Shown here: one piece after another, positions 1 through 8,813 of the stretch
Numbering within the stretch: the first letter of the stretch is position 1
Layout: each line of letters starts with the position of its first letter
Assembly (NCBI GenBank): GCA_002720975.1
Contig: PBIX01000071.1
Coordinates: 1-35,259 of the forward strand
Direction of reading: 5' to 3'
Length of the DNA stretch: 35,259 nt
Source of the DNA: Planctomycetota bacterium
GTDB taxonomy: Bacteria > Planctomycetota > UBA1135 > GCA-002686595
Position numbers and translations under genes: made by a program
Notes under the pieces: model-generated
Told to the model about the DNA's origin: nothing
The model's input: the letters and a program-made list of their open reading frames with translations, nothing else
Database searches by the model: none

Positions 1-1
1 C

Positions 2-70
2 CCGAGCTTCAAGCGGGACTGCTGGCAGGACATCCAGCTGGCCATGGGAGTCCTGCAGCAGGGGGAATGA
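2..70 (+). CDS. 3' end of an unidentified gene
   Basis: An open frame enters from the left edge and ends with TGA at 68-70, leaving 22 visible residues that finish in ...LAMGVLQQGE. The codon choice (GC-rich third positions) matches the neighbouring genes, and a hairpin with an AT-rich tail follows directly, which supports this being a real gene end. Too little is visible to name a family. The frame could also be chance, since 69 bases is short. Confidence 0.4.
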   Translation, partial: PSFKRDCWQDIQLAMGVLQQGE

Positions 71-537
71 GCCCCTGGGACCCTCCACGGCGGTAGAGGG
101 CACCCATATATATAGTGTCAGGAGATCGCCCACCTGGGCCCCTCTGCCGGGGTTACTCCAGGAGCGCCCGGTGGTAGGCCCCACCCTGAAGGGCCCCCAG
201 GCCCTCCTTGTGTGATGGGCGGATCGCCTTCGGCACCGCCCCCCGCAACGGCCCACCATTGACCCCCCCCGTACCCAGGGGTAGGCTACCCGCTCTTTCA
301 ATAGCTCCACACGGCACCTGAGGCCAGTTCGAACCCGTTCTGACCCCCGTGCTGAAGGTGGAGGTCCTCAACTGTTCCGAATGCAACGCTGCCCCATTCG
401 GGTCGGTTTCCCCTGCGGGATGCCCGGCCCGGGTGATCTTGTATGGGTAGTGAGACGTCGGAATCGGACCTCCTCCGAACCGAGCAACATCTCCTCTCTC
501 CGCTTCTCCCCCCACTCGGACCACCAGCCAACGTTCC
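71..537. other. 467-bp gap before the first secretin gene
   Basis: No convincing gene is seen here; the short open frames lack a start site or conserved features and look like GC-rich shadows. It holds a hairpin at 77-105, an AT-rich run at 106-114 that is the only obvious helix-melting sequence, a 13-bp perfect palindrome (GGGTAG-G-CTACCC) at 279-291, and two copies of the hexamer GTAGGC (174-179, 281-286) that recurs in later gaps. A TTGACC at 259-264 followed after 17 bases by TAGGCT is a weak promoter candidate for the gene at 538. There is no Shine-Dalgarno sequence in front of that gene. Confidence 0.4.
77..116 (+). terminator. possible terminator hairpin
   Basis: Two nested stems can form: GGG (77-79) with CCC (103-105), and CCCTC (81-85) with GAGGG (96-100), with a 10-base loop. 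An AT-rich run, ATATATATAG, follows. It sits 7 bases after the stop codon at 70. The tail is alternating AT and not a T run, so termination is plausible but not certain; the AT run could instead be a promoter -10 region. Confidence 0.3.
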
Positions 538-3228
538 ATGGCATCTTCATCCCTGCGGTTGACCCTGCACCCGCTGCTTCTTGCAGCCCTCGTGTCTTGC
601 CAGACCACCTCGCCGACCTCGCTCCCCAATGAGCAGGGCCCGACCGTAGCGAGCACGGCAAGTTCTGCCTCCCACGATGCCCAGCCCACGCAGGGTGCCA
701 AGGCAAGTACAAGCCAGGGCGAGTCCATCGCTTGGGCCACCCGACCTGCGAGTGACCCCAAGGTCATGCCCACGGCGGCCGTGACCGGTGGCCAGGACGA
801 CGACCTGCAAGATGCAGCGGAGTTGATCAAGGCTCGTCGCGAACGTCAGGCCTACCTCTCCAATCAGTATGTGGAACGGGGCCTGTCCGAACTGGATCGT
901 GCCGACCTGCAAGCAGCCTTGGAGAGCTTCTCCGCTGCCGTGGAGGTCTCACCCTCTTCCCAGGCAGCCCGGGACGGTCTACGCCGCGTCCGCGCGCTCA
1001 TGGGAGACAGCTACGCCGATGCAGGCGAGGCTTTTGAAGACGAGAGTCAACGCGTCATGGTCAAGCGCGCCCAGGCCCTCATGGAAGTGGAAGAGCACGT
1101 GAATGCCGGCGACCTCGCCCTTCGCGAAGCACGCTACGACGACGCCGTCCAGGCCTACCGCCAGGCGGAAATGGTGCTCATGGCCAGCCCCCTGATCTCC
1201 TCAAATAACCTGAACCTGGATCTGGTGCGCGGCAAGGGCCGCGAAGCCGTCAACCTGCGCACAGAGGCCGAGAACGCCGCTGATGCCGCCCAACGAGCCG
1301 CGGCACAGGCGTCCAAGGACCGCGCCGAAGCCGCCGAGAGCCAGCGCCGCGAGAACCGCCTGAGCGAGTTCTACGAGCTGGCCAACAAGTCCTTCGTGGC
1401 CGATCGCTTCGCCGAGGCTGAGAGTTGGTGCCGCCAGATCCTCCTGGAAGATCCGGGTAACGAGGGTGCCATCTCCCTGCAGCGCATCGCTCGCCAGTCC
1501 CGGCATCACCGGGCTGACGAAGAGAACCGCAAGAACTACCGGGAACAGTGGCTCAAGACCTTCGAAGAGCTGGACACGATGAATGTGCCGCAGACGGACC
1601 CCCTCAAGTTCCAGCTCGAACGCTGGCGCGAGGTGAGCCAGCGCGAGACGCACTCAACGCGCCAGCTCAACCCGGCCCTCGACCCCCAGCACGATGCCGT
1701 CATGACACGTCTGGAGGCCGTGCGCTTCGCGCCCAACTTCGGCGGCCCCGATGACGAGGGCACCGAACTCGAGAGTGTGGCCGCGTACATGCAGCAGTTG
1801 ACCGGCGTGAACTTCTGGATCTCGAACGCCGTGCGCGACGAGCTCGACGTGGAAGAGACCAGCATCATCCTTCACCTGCCTGAGCGCAGCGTGAAGAAGG
1901 TCCTGCAGATCATCGCCGAGACCAGCGAGAGTCTGCGCTGGAAGATCGAAGATGGCGTCGTGATGTTCGTCACCGTGGATGAGATGATTGGCGGTCAGGT
2001 GCTGGTGACCTACGGAATCCAAGACCTGATCCACCCCATCCCCGACTACGCGGGCAGCGACATCAACGTCTCGCCCTCTGACGGGATCGTGCCCCCGGAT
2101 GAGGACATTCCCGAGCGCGAATACAACGTGGTGGACACGGCCCTGCTTGAGGACCTCATCCGCAACAACATCGCTGTCGAGTCCTGGGAGGCAGACATGG
2201 CCAACCAGATCCGCATCAACGACAACGGCATCATGGTGGTCAACCAGACCCCCGAGGTGCACGCCATGATCAACGCCCTCCTTGAGGACTTGCGCGAGGC
2301 CACCGGCATCATGGTGGACATCCACGCTCGCTTCATGAAGGTCGAGGACAACTTCCTTGAGGACATCGGTATCGACTTCCGCGGCCTGGGTGCTCCGGGT
2401 GCTGGAACGGCCAGCAACTTCAACGACTTCGGTGACAGCGCCAGCGTGAACGATTTGGGAGATGCTCCCGGCCGTGACAACACCCTGGGTGCCTTCCTTG
2501 ACGAGGGAGCTGACGGGGACGTAAAAGCCCGCGTCGAGGACCTCTATGACACTCAGCTGGGCAGCGACACATTCCAGGCCGCTGGTGGCCTGTCGTTCCA
2601 GTGGACCCTCCTCAGCGACATGCAGCTGGAGTTGGTCCTGCGCGCCATCTCCAAGTCGGAGCGCATCGAGCTCGTGACCGCCCCGCGGATCACGGTGCAC
2701 AACACCTCGCGCGCCAACCTGTCGGTGCTCAACCAGGTGGCCTACATCAAGGATTTCGACGTGGAGATCGCCCAGGCGGCCTCCATCGCCGATCCGATCG
2801 TAGAGGTCATCCAGGACGGAGTCATCCTCGACGTCCGCCCGGTGGTCTCGGCTGACCGGCGCTTCGTCACCCTCGAACTGCGTCCCACGATTGCACAGTT
2901 GAAGCGCCCTATTGAGGAACGCGTAACCACCCTCGGCTCCCAGAACTCGGTCACGATCATGTTGCCCGAGGTCGAAATCCAGCGCGTGCGCACCTCGGTG
3001 CCCCTGCCGGATGGTGGAACCGTACTGCTGGGTGGCATGAAGGAATCCGAGAAGCAGGACCAGCAGTCTGGTGTGCCGATCCTGAACAAGATTCCGATCC
3101 TCTCGGTCTTCTTCGAGCGCAAGGGCACGTTCATCTCGAACCGCAAGCTCCTCATCCTGCTCCGAGCCAACATCCTCATTCCCACCGAGCTCGCGCCCAC
3201 CACGGCCGAGATGGGTCTGAGCGACTAG
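538..3228 (+). CDS. TPR-secretin lipoprotein (liposecretin), copy 1
   Basis: This 896-residue protein is predicted to form or line an outer-membrane channel. Residues 1-21 are a lipoprotein signal with lipobox L-V-S-C (Cys21 is the lipidation site). Residues about 105-155 and 260-320 look like TPR repeats, joined by an Ala-rich coiled-coil segment (about 235-280). Two small secretin N-type domains follow (about 390-480 and 535-620), then a secretin/GspD-like C-domain (about 660-885) with the family motif VPLPDGGTVLLGG near residue 821 and the following PILNKIPILSVFF. Ordinary secretins begin with N0/N1 domains, so the TPR front half is unusual. Lipidated secretins that reach the outer membrane without a pilotin are known (HxcQ). 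The ATG at 538 gives the clean signal peptide, but no Shine-Dalgarno is visible. A second copy lies at 10318. Assignment to the secretin superfamily is firm; the cargo is unknown. Confidence 0.88.
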   Translation: MASSSLRLTLHPLLLAALVSCQTTSPTSLPNEQGPTVASTASSASHDAQPTQGAKASTSQGESIAWATRPASDPKVMPTAAVTGGQDDDLQDAAELIKARRERQAYLSNQYVERGLSELDRADLQAALESFSAAVEVSPSSQAARDGLRRVRALMGDSYADAGEAFEDESQRVMVKRAQALMEVEEHVNAGDLALREARYDDAVQAYRQAEMVLMASPLISSNNLNLDLVRGKGREAVNLRTEAENAADAAQRAAAQASKDRAEAAESQRRENRLSEFYELANKSFVADRFAEAESWCRQILLEDPGNEGAISLQRIARQSRHHRADEENRKNYREQWLKTFEELDTMNVPQTDPLKFQLERWREVSQRETHSTRQLNPALDPQHDAVMTRLEAVRFAPNFGGPDDEGTELESVAAYMQQLTGVNFWISNAVRDELDVEETSIILHLPERSVKKVLQIIAETSESLRWKIEDGVVMFVTVDEMIGGQVLVTYGIQDLIHPIPDYAGSDINVSPSDGIVPPDEDIPEREYNVVDTALLEDLIRNNIAVESWEADMANQIRINDNGIMVVNQTPEVHAMINALLEDLREATGIMVDIHARFMKVEDNFLEDIGIDFRGLGAPGAGTASNFNDFGDSASVNDLGDAPGRDNTLGAFLDEGADGDVKARVEDLYDTQLGSDTFQAAGGLSFQWTLLSDMQLELVLRAISKSERIELVTAPRITVHNTSRANLSVLNQVAYIKDFDVEIAQAASIADPIVEVIQDGVILDVRPVVSADRRFVTLELRPTIAQLKRPIEERVTTLGSQNSVTIMLPEVEIQRVRTSVPLPDGGTVLLGGMKESEKQDQQSGVPILNKIPILSVFFERKGTFISNRKLLILLRANILIPTELAPTTAEMGLSD

Positions 3229-3346
3229 GCCCCCCCCACCACCGAGGAGGGTGCCCCGGGACTTCCCGACGGCAGTCTTCCTACCGGCCACCGGCCCCGG
3301 GCTCCCATCCCCACGATGATGCCTGACATGGTTGCCAACGCCCGAG

Positions 3347-3372
3347 CGGGGGGCCCTACGCCCCCCGTCTTC
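3347..3372 (+). terminator. intrinsic terminator after secretin copy 1
   Basis: A perfect 8-bp stem (CGGGGGGC at 3347-3354 with GCCCCCCG at 3360-3367) encloses the 5-base loop CCTAC and is followed by TCTTCATATCT. It lies about 120 bases after the secretin stop codon and 185 bases before the next gene. It probably ends or attenuates the secretin transcript, so the TPR genes downstream may have their own promoter. Confidence 0.5.
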
Positions 3373-3482
3373 ATATCTCCAGCCTGCTCTCCCCCCTCAA
3401 CCTCTACGGCAAGCTCCAAGTAAAACAGTCCGTAGCCACCCCCGACACACGGGGGTAGGCACCGCACTGCCACCTTGTAGTG

Positions 3483-3516
3483 GGTCCTGAACTCCCTCCC
3501 GGAGTTCGCCTGGACC
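3483..3516 (+). promoter_or_regulatory. leader hairpin upstream of the large TPR gene
   Basis: A two-part stem is visible: GGTCC (3483-3487) with GGACC (3512-3516), and inside it a perfect 7-bp stem GAACTCC (3489-3495) with GGAGTTC (3501-3507) around the loop CTCCC. It ends 40 bases before the ATG at 3557, so it would lie in the mRNA leader. No T tract follows, so it is not a terminator. It could affect mRNA stability or translation, or serve as a DNA dyad. The rest of the 328-base gap (3229-3556) holds only the terminator at 3347 and one GTAGGC hexamer (3455-3460). Confidence 0.35.
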
Positions 3517-3556
3517 TGAGCCTTCATCAGCGCCCTGCCCGGTGCGAGATGAGCCC

Positions 3557-6550
3557 ATGATTGCTGCCCCTACCCAACCAAGCCCCTTGTCCTCCCACCG
3601 CAACCAGCCCAAGGCCGCGGCCTTGGCGGGCTGCGGATGGCGTTCCCTTCTCGCGGCTCCGCTCCTGGCCCTGATCCTGACAGACCCGGTCCAGGCCCAG
3701 ATGAGCACCTCCGAGGTCAAGGCGGAGATCGCCTTTGCCCGCGGGCTGGCAGCCGACTGGACCTTCGTAGACCTGGCGCAATCGGTGCTCGCCACCGTCG
3801 AACAGCAGGGAATTGCGGGCAAGGCGCGCGAAGAGCTCGAATTGGTGAAGTGCGAGGTGTTCGTCTCCGGTGCCCGCAGCGAGCCGGATGCCATTGCACG
3901 CCTCACGCTCTTCGAGAGCGCCTTTGAAGCCTACGAGCTGTTCATCAGCGGCTATCCCAACTCGGACTTCAAGAGTCAGGCCGAGACGGGCCTGGTGAAC
4001 ACGGCGTCCATCTACGGGCGCGCCATCGATCTCGCTCTGGAAGAATCCGTGGGTGAGAAGGCGACGGAGCTGAACACCAAGAAGTCGGATGTCCTGACGG
4101 AAACCGTGCGACTGACCCAGAACCTGATCGAGGCTCTGGCCTCCATCCCTGAAGAAGAACGCAGCGAGGCCAATCGACGTGAACTGGCTGGCCTGATGCT
4201 CAACCGCGGCCAGATGCTTGGGGAGATCGGGCGTATCGAGGAGGAGGGAGAGTTCCACTTCAACGAAGCCCTCAAGGCCCTCGAAGACATGATCTGGGAG
4301 TTCGGTGAAGAGTCCGTTCCGGGCATCCGCGGCTTCAAGGCCATGGCCGACATCCACTCGTACCGCGGCAACTTCCCGGACGCCTCGCGCTACTACAAGG
4401 CCATCATCTCCAACGTCCTGCCCCTGGACCCCAAGCGCTGGGATCGCCTGATCGAAGCCAACGGTGGCGTGTTCACCAGTGAGGAGGTCGCCTTCCGCTT
4501 CACGTTCCTGGAACTGGGCACCCCGGGCATCGTCCGGACCTACCAGGAGATGGGCGAGGCAAAGCTGGCCGCAGACTACGCCCTGCACATGTACAACTGG
4601 CAGCGCAAAGAGGGACTGCAGTACACCCGGGATGGCTACCAGGCACTCCTGGACGTGGCCGGGGCGCTACTGGATATCGGCGGCTACATCGGCGGTAACC
4701 AGACTACCGGCGACGCCCGCTGGTTTGAGTCCGAAGAGGAAATGAAGTCGGCCGTCCGCTCCAAGCGCCAGCACGATGACACGACCTCCTTCGCCCTCAA
4801 GATTGCCAACCTGGTCAACCAGGAGAACAAGGGGAACATCCTGCAGGTTCGGGCCCAGAAGCTGATCTCCGTGATCTCCACGAAGCCTGGCATGGTCGTC
4901 TCCCCCGACGTGCTGCTGCAAGCCGCTCAGGGTGAGTACTTTGACGGCAACTACGATGCAGCCATCGAAGGCCTGCACCGGGTGCTGACAGCACTCGACA
5001 GCCGCGAGGATGCCGAGCGACTGCAATACGGCGCCCAGATCATGAACCTCCTGGCCAACGCCCATCGCCGTAGCGACCGCGAACTTGAAGCGGCCATGGC
5101 GTTTCGTGAGGGGGTCATGGCCTGGCAGGGAGATCCCGAGCAGGATCAGCTGAACTCCCAGGGCTACCTTTCCATGATCAAGAAGGTTGCCCAGCGCAAC
5201 CCGGGGGATTCGACCCTGGATGCGCTCAAGACCGAGGCTGAAAACCTGGTCACGCGCTACGGCAAGGAGAGCAAGGCCGACGAGATCAACTTCAACCGCG
5301 GCATGAAGAAGTACGCCAGCGGGGACTTTGACGGAGCGGCTGAGGACTTCAACAAGATCAACGCAGACGCGGATTACTACGAGCGCGCCCGTGTGCAGAG
5401 CGCCGTCTGTGATTTCCGCGCCAAGCGCATTGACGCTGCCCTGGCCGCATTCGACGACTACATCGACGTCTTCGTTCCCGACCCGGCACACGCACTGGAG
5501 AGCCCTGTTCGCCAGGCCAAGCGCACGGAGGCTATGGCTGCGGCGGAGTTCTTCCGCGGCCTCGGGCTCTGGATGAAGGCCAGGCAGGCGAATGATCCTG
5601 CGCAGTGGGCTCGGATCGACGAGCTGCTCGTCGGCTACCCCGCCAAGTACCCCACCCAGGACGTCCTCGTGCCCTGGACCATGCAGATGGTGTTCGACTC
5701 GCGCCAGGCCCGCGGCGATCAGGCGGGCGCACGCAAGATGATCGACACCATGCTGCGGGATTGGCCGGACAACAAGCGCACGGGTGCCTCTTCCGGGTCC
5801 TACTACAACGCGCTGTTGAACCTACGCAAGGGCTTAACCGGTGAGGAGAGCCGTGCCATCCTGAGCGAGATGGCCGACTTCCTGAAGATCAGCAACAGCC
5901 TGGGAAGTGCCCCCTTCAAGTCCCTGCGAAACGAATCGCGCCACTGGCTGGACCTAGGGGACTACGATGAGGCCGAGCGGGTCCTGACCCAGCTCGTCAC
6001 GACCCATGGGCAGAATCCCGATCAGGCCGTCCAGATGCAGACCTACGTCCTGCCCGACCTGGGTAGGGCCCTGCTATTCAATGGCAAGGTGGCGGATGCA
6101 AAGGCCATCCTCAATCCCCTTGTCATGGATCCGGGCGCGTCTCCCTCCAAGGCGACGGTCCTCAACTGGGCACGCTGTATCGCCGGCTGGCTCAGCGGCG
6201 CCGAACTCCAGATCAAGGAGATCCCCGGAGCGGGAGGCACCGAGGATGAATGGGACAAGCTGATCACAAAGCTCGACCAGATATCCAAGGCTGGGGACAA
6301 GTGGACCTCTTGTGAGTGGTACGAGGTCAAGCTGATGGTCATCTACTCCTATTTCACCTGGTCCAAGACCGACAGCCGCAAGCTGGACTCGGCCAAGAAG
6401 CAGCTCGCTCAGATGGACTCCTTCTTCGACGATCCGACCTACGCGGCAGTGGACCAGTACTGTGAAGAAGCCGAGGGTGAGACTCGCCAGCGTTTGGGTG
6501 CTGGTGTGCTGAAGTCCCGCTACACCCACATGGCCCGCTTGCTGCGATGA
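3557..6550 (+). CDS. large exported TPR-repeat protein
   Basis: This 997-residue protein has a long Sec signal peptide: basic N-region, hydrophobic core LLAAPLLALIL, and a likely cut after VQA47. The rest is almost all helical and carries degenerate TPR-like pairs, for example near residues 85-130, 255-290, 450-490 and 565-640 (pattern with G-x-Y/F-x-x-A). It has no enzyme motif and no later membrane span, so it is most likely a periplasmic scaffold. It lies between a liposecretin and an ExbB/ExbD motor, which suggests that it bridges the two membranes; this is inference. An in-frame GTG at 3542 would add five residues, but the ATG at 3557 better fits a signal peptide. Its stop overlaps the next start by 4 bp (ATGA), showing translational coupling. 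It resembles no named family that I recognise beyond TPR. Confidence 0.8.
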   Translation: MIAAPTQPSPLSSHRNQPKAAALAGCGWRSLLAAPLLALILTDPVQAQMSTSEVKAEIAFARGLAADWTFVDLAQSVLATVEQQGIAGKAREELELVKCEVFVSGARSEPDAIARLTLFESAFEAYELFISGYPNSDFKSQAETGLVNTASIYGRAIDLALEESVGEKATELNTKKSDVLTETVRLTQNLIEALASIPEEERSEANRRELAGLMLNRGQMLGEIGRIEEEGEFHFNEALKALEDMIWEFGEESVPGIRGFKAMADIHSYRGNFPDASRYYKAIISNVLPLDPKRWDRLIEANGGVFTSEEVAFRFTFLELGTPGIVRTYQEMGEAKLAADYALHMYNWQRKEGLQYTRDGYQALLDVAGALLDIGGYIGGNQTTGDARWFESEEEMKSAVRSKRQHDDTTSFALKIANLVNQENKGNILQVRAQKLISVISTKPGMVVSPDVLLQAAQGEYFDGNYDAAIEGLHRVLTALDSREDAERLQYGAQIMNLLANAHRRSDRELEAAMAFREGVMAWQGDPEQDQLNSQGYLSMIKKVAQRNPGDSTLDALKTEAENLVTRYGKESKADEINFNRGMKKYASGDFDGAAEDFNKINADADYYERARVQSAVCDFRAKRIDAALAAFDDYIDVFVPDPAHALESPVRQAKRTEAMAAAEFFRGLGLWMKARQANDPAQWARIDELLVGYPAKYPTQDVLVPWTMQMVFDSRQARGDQAGARKMIDTMLRDWPDNKRTGASSGSYYNALLNLRKGLTGEESRAILSEMADFLKISNSLGSAPFKSLRNESRHWLDLGDYDEAERVLTQLVTTHGQNPDQAVQMQTYVLPDLGRALLFNGKVADAKAILNPLVMDPGASPSKATVLNWARCIAGWLSGAELQIKEIPGAGGTEDEWDKLITKLDQISKAGDKWTSCEWYEVKLMVIYSYFTWSKTDSRKLDSAKKQLAQMDSFFDDPTYAAVDQYCEEAEGETRQRLGAGVLKSRYTHMARLLR

Positions 6551-7788
6551 GCCAGACCACACGAATCATGAAACTCACCCGATTCCCCAACCTCCGCCCG
6601 GGCGCGCCCCTACTGGCTTCCATGCTGCTGGGCGCCACAGCGACCCTCTGCGGAGCCGCGCCCCTCGGGTCCCCTGGCCTTCCCGCGGAGCCCATCCTCT
6701 CCCAGGACGGTGGCAAGCCCGACAAGGTCCTACGTCGAAACCCGCGCACGGGCAGTCTCAGCACGATTTCGGGCACGGTCCTGGAGAACGGACTGGGCGG
6801 CGTAAAGGTGGATCGCGACGGAAAGGAGAGCACCTACGATGCCTCCGAGATCATCGCTATCGAGTGGGGCGTCGTCCCTGCCACGTTCCGAGACGGCGAG
6901 GTCTTCGCGAAGCGCGGCGATTACGAGAACGCCCTCGCACGCTATAAGATGGCAGCCGGCAACGCCGATGCGCGCCCAGTGGTTCAGGGTACCGCACGCC
7001 TGCGGGCCGCCGAGGCTCTGCTGGCCTGGGGCGCGAGTGACTCCAACCGCTATGCCGAGTGCGTGGCCGAGATCGACCGCTACCTCTCCGACAATCCGCA
7101 GGGGCGCGGCGTGCCGCAGGCGCGCTGGATCAAGGCGCGCGCCTCCCTGCTGGCAGGCGATCCCGCCACGGCCGCTGCGGGATTCCGTGCCCTCTATGAG
7201 TCCGGGGTGGTTCAATCAGCCCAGGGCTTTGACCGCACGTTCTGCATGGATGCGGGCCTGGAGGCTGCCCATGCCTTCCTGACGGGCGACACCCCAGACA
7301 CAGGCGTTGCACGAGAGTTGTTCGCCAGCCTTGAAGTGGCCTTCGGCCAAGCCGCCACCCTCGAAGGCGTGGGCGCGAGTGAGCGGGTACACCTGCTGGC
7401 TGGTCAAGGGCGTGCCGCGGTCGGAGAGGGCTACTGCCTCCTGGCAGCGGGGGACAGCACCAAGGCCGAGCGTTTCTTCCAGGGGCGACTCTCCGGTGCC
7501 AGCTCCAACCCGGCTCAGCGCTTCAGCGTCCTTCACGGACTGGGCCTCTCGCTGCTCGCCCAGGGCAAGCTCATGCAGGGGCAGGTGGAGCTTGCGAAGG
7601 TCAGTTCCCTCGACCACACCAGCCGGGACCGCAAGGCGGCCGCCCTGGTGGCCCTGGCGAATGCGGCACTCAAACTGGGTGCCGCAGATGCTCCTGCGCT
7701 GGCCAAGCGCTGGTTGACAACCGTCACAGACGTCTACTCCGACACTCCAGCCGCCGCCCAGGCCGCCAAAGCACTCGAAAACCTGTAG
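6547..7788 (+). CDS. exported TPR-repeat protein with N-terminal beta domain
   Basis: This 413-residue protein starts inside the stop codon of the preceding TPR gene (ATGA overlap), so the two are coupled. An N-terminal signal peptide is clear (hydrophobic stretch about residues 20-36, likely cut near A37-A38); a second in-frame ATG (residue 8) could also be the start. Residues about 58-92 form a short beta-rich domain (ISGTVLENGLGGVKV) of the kind often placed before TPR arrays in exported proteins. From about residue 115 onward there are TPR-like repeats (FAKRGDYENALARYKMA, later AEALLAWG, LGLSLLAQGKLMQG). No catalytic motif is present. It is a likely periplasmic partner of the 997-residue protein. 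The exact role is unknown. Confidence 0.78.
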   Translation: MSQTTRIMKLTRFPNLRPGAPLLASMLLGATATLCGAAPLGSPGLPAEPILSQDGGKPDKVLRRNPRTGSLSTISGTVLENGLGGVKVDRDGKESTYDASEIIAIEWGVVPATFRDGEVFAKRGDYENALARYKMAAGNADARPVVQGTARLRAAEALLAWGASDSNRYAECVAEIDRYLSDNPQGRGVPQARWIKARASLLAGDPATAAAGFRALYESGVVQSAQGFDRTFCMDAGLEAAHAFLTGDTPDTGVARELFASLEVAFGQAATLEGVGASERVHLLAGQGRAAVGEGYCLLAAGDSTKAERFFQGRLSGASSNPAQRFSVLHGLGLSLLAQGKLMQGQVELAKVSSLDHTSRDRKAAALVALANAALKLGAADAPALAKRWLTTVTDVYSDTPAAAQAAKALENL

Positions 7789-7991
7789 GCTACGCGCCCC
7801 AAGATCCGTTTCATCTCCCCAGAATTTCCACCAAACTCGACCTCAGCCCTCCCGGCCCGTACAACAGGGGCCCCAAGAGGCCCGCATCTGTCTCGGCTCC
7901 CATCACCCATCATTCTCTTCGAAGACCCCTCCTCCCCATTCAGTAGACACCCACCTCAGGGTCCTACGAGAATCCAACCGACCGTCCAGTC

Positions 7992-8723
7992 ATGAACCTC
8001 AACTCGATCCAACTCAAGCTCACTTCCCTGGCCACCCCCCTGGTTGTTGCAGCCTTCAGCGCCACGGCCGCCCTCGCTCAGGAAGGAGTCAAGAAGGCCC
8101 CGTCTAAGTCACTCGGCGACGTGCTTGGTGACTCGGGTGCCGTCGGCCTGTGCATCGTGCTCCTCTCCATAGTGGCCCTGGCCGTCATCATCGAGAACTT
8201 CGTGTCGCTCAACCGCGACAAGCTAGCCCCGCCGGAGCTGATCGATGAGATCCAGGCCCTGTTCGAAGACGAGCAATACCAGGAAGCCATGGAGCTCTGC
8301 GAGAACGAGCCCAACTACTTCCCCCGCGTCTGTGGCGCCGGCATCGCCAAGATCGGCCACTCCTTCCCGGTCGTCGAGAAGGCCATGGAAGAGATGGGAG
8401 ACGAGGAGTCCATCAAGCTGCACCAGAAGGTCGGCTGGTTGGCTCTGATTGCCAACGTCGCGCCCATGATGGGACTGCTCGGTACGGTTGGCGGGATGGT
8501 GGAAGCGTTCAACGAGATCGCGGCCTCCTCCGGTGGTGCCAACCCCGCCCAGCTGGCCAGTGGTATTTCCAAGGCCCTCCTGACGACCATGTTCGGTCTG
8601 ATCGTCGCCCTGCCGGTGACCGCCGCGTTTGCGTTCATCCGCAACCGCATGGTGCGCAACATCATCGAAGTGGGAGCCATCGTGGAAGACCTCTTCGAGC
8701 ACTTCCGCGACGAGGCGAACTAG
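7992..8723 (+). CDS. exbB: MotA/TolQ/ExbB-type proton channel protein
   Basis: This 243-residue inner-membrane protein belongs to the MotA/TolQ/ExbB family, whose members form a pentameric channel around a pair of ExbD/TolR/MotB-type helices and turn proton flow into mechanical work. A cleavable-looking signal (cut after ALA29) comes first, then membrane spans at about 49-71, 150-170 and 196-216. The last two contain the family core GLLGTVGGMVEAF and the TTMFGLIVALPVTAAF segment. The cytoplasmic loop is about 80 residues. An N-terminal signal peptide before span 1 is seen in some ExbB subfamilies. The 203-base gap upstream (7789-7991) has no Shine-Dalgarno next to the ATG; it holds a 10-bp palindrome TCTTCGAAGA at 7916-7925 and no clear promoter. 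Two exbD-type genes follow. ExbB is favoured over TolQ because no Tol or Pal genes are nearby, but the substrate system is unknown. Confidence 0.9.
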   Translation: MNLNSIQLKLTSLATPLVVAAFSATAALAQEGVKKAPSKSLGDVLGDSGAVGLCIVLLSIVALAVIIENFVSLNRDKLAPPELIDEIQALFEDEQYQEAMELCENEPNYFPRVCGAGIAKIGHSFPVVEKAMEEMGDEESIKLHQKVGWLALIANVAPMMGLLGTVGGMVEAFNEIAASSGGANPAQLASGISKALLTTMFGLIVALPVTAAFAFIRNRMVRNIIEVGAIVEDLFEHFRDEAN

Positions 8724-8743
8724 CCCCCCCTGGTGTAGGCCCA

Positions 8744-8773
8744 CGCGGGTCGCTGACCCTCAAGCGACCCGCG
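8744..8773 (+). promoter_or_regulatory. intercistronic hairpin between exbB and the first exbD
   Basis: A perfect 11-bp stem (CGCGGGTCGCT at 8744-8754 with AGCGACCCGCG at 8763-8773) encloses the loop GACCCTCA. It lies in the 90-base gap after the exbB stop, 40 bases before the exbD start. There is no T tract (CAGCACTCC follows), so it is not a simple terminator. It could stabilise the 3' end of an exbB mRNA or reduce read-through, giving more ExbB than ExbD. Confidence 0.5.
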
Positions 8774-8813
8774 CAGCACTCCACACGTCGAACCCCGAAG
8801 CAAGACCCCGACC

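Noticed and set aside
153..830. 225-codon leftward frame in the first gap
   Set aside because: It runs into the secretin gene antisense, has low-complexity Gly/Arg-rich composition and no family features.
538..3228. Type II secretion GspD or pilus PilQ identity for the secretins
   Set aside because: The secretin domain matches the superfamily, but there is no ATPase, pseudopilin or platform gene within the window, and the TPR front half is not typical of either.
1654..3291. 545-codon open frame on the minus strand across secretin copy 1
   Set aside because: It is antisense to a gene with clear secretin and lipobox features; its amino acid bias (Val, His, Asp, Leu) is the usual shadow of GC-rich coding sequence. 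The same holds for the long antisense frames at 3527-4588, 9364-11046, 11155-12588 and 12883-14118.
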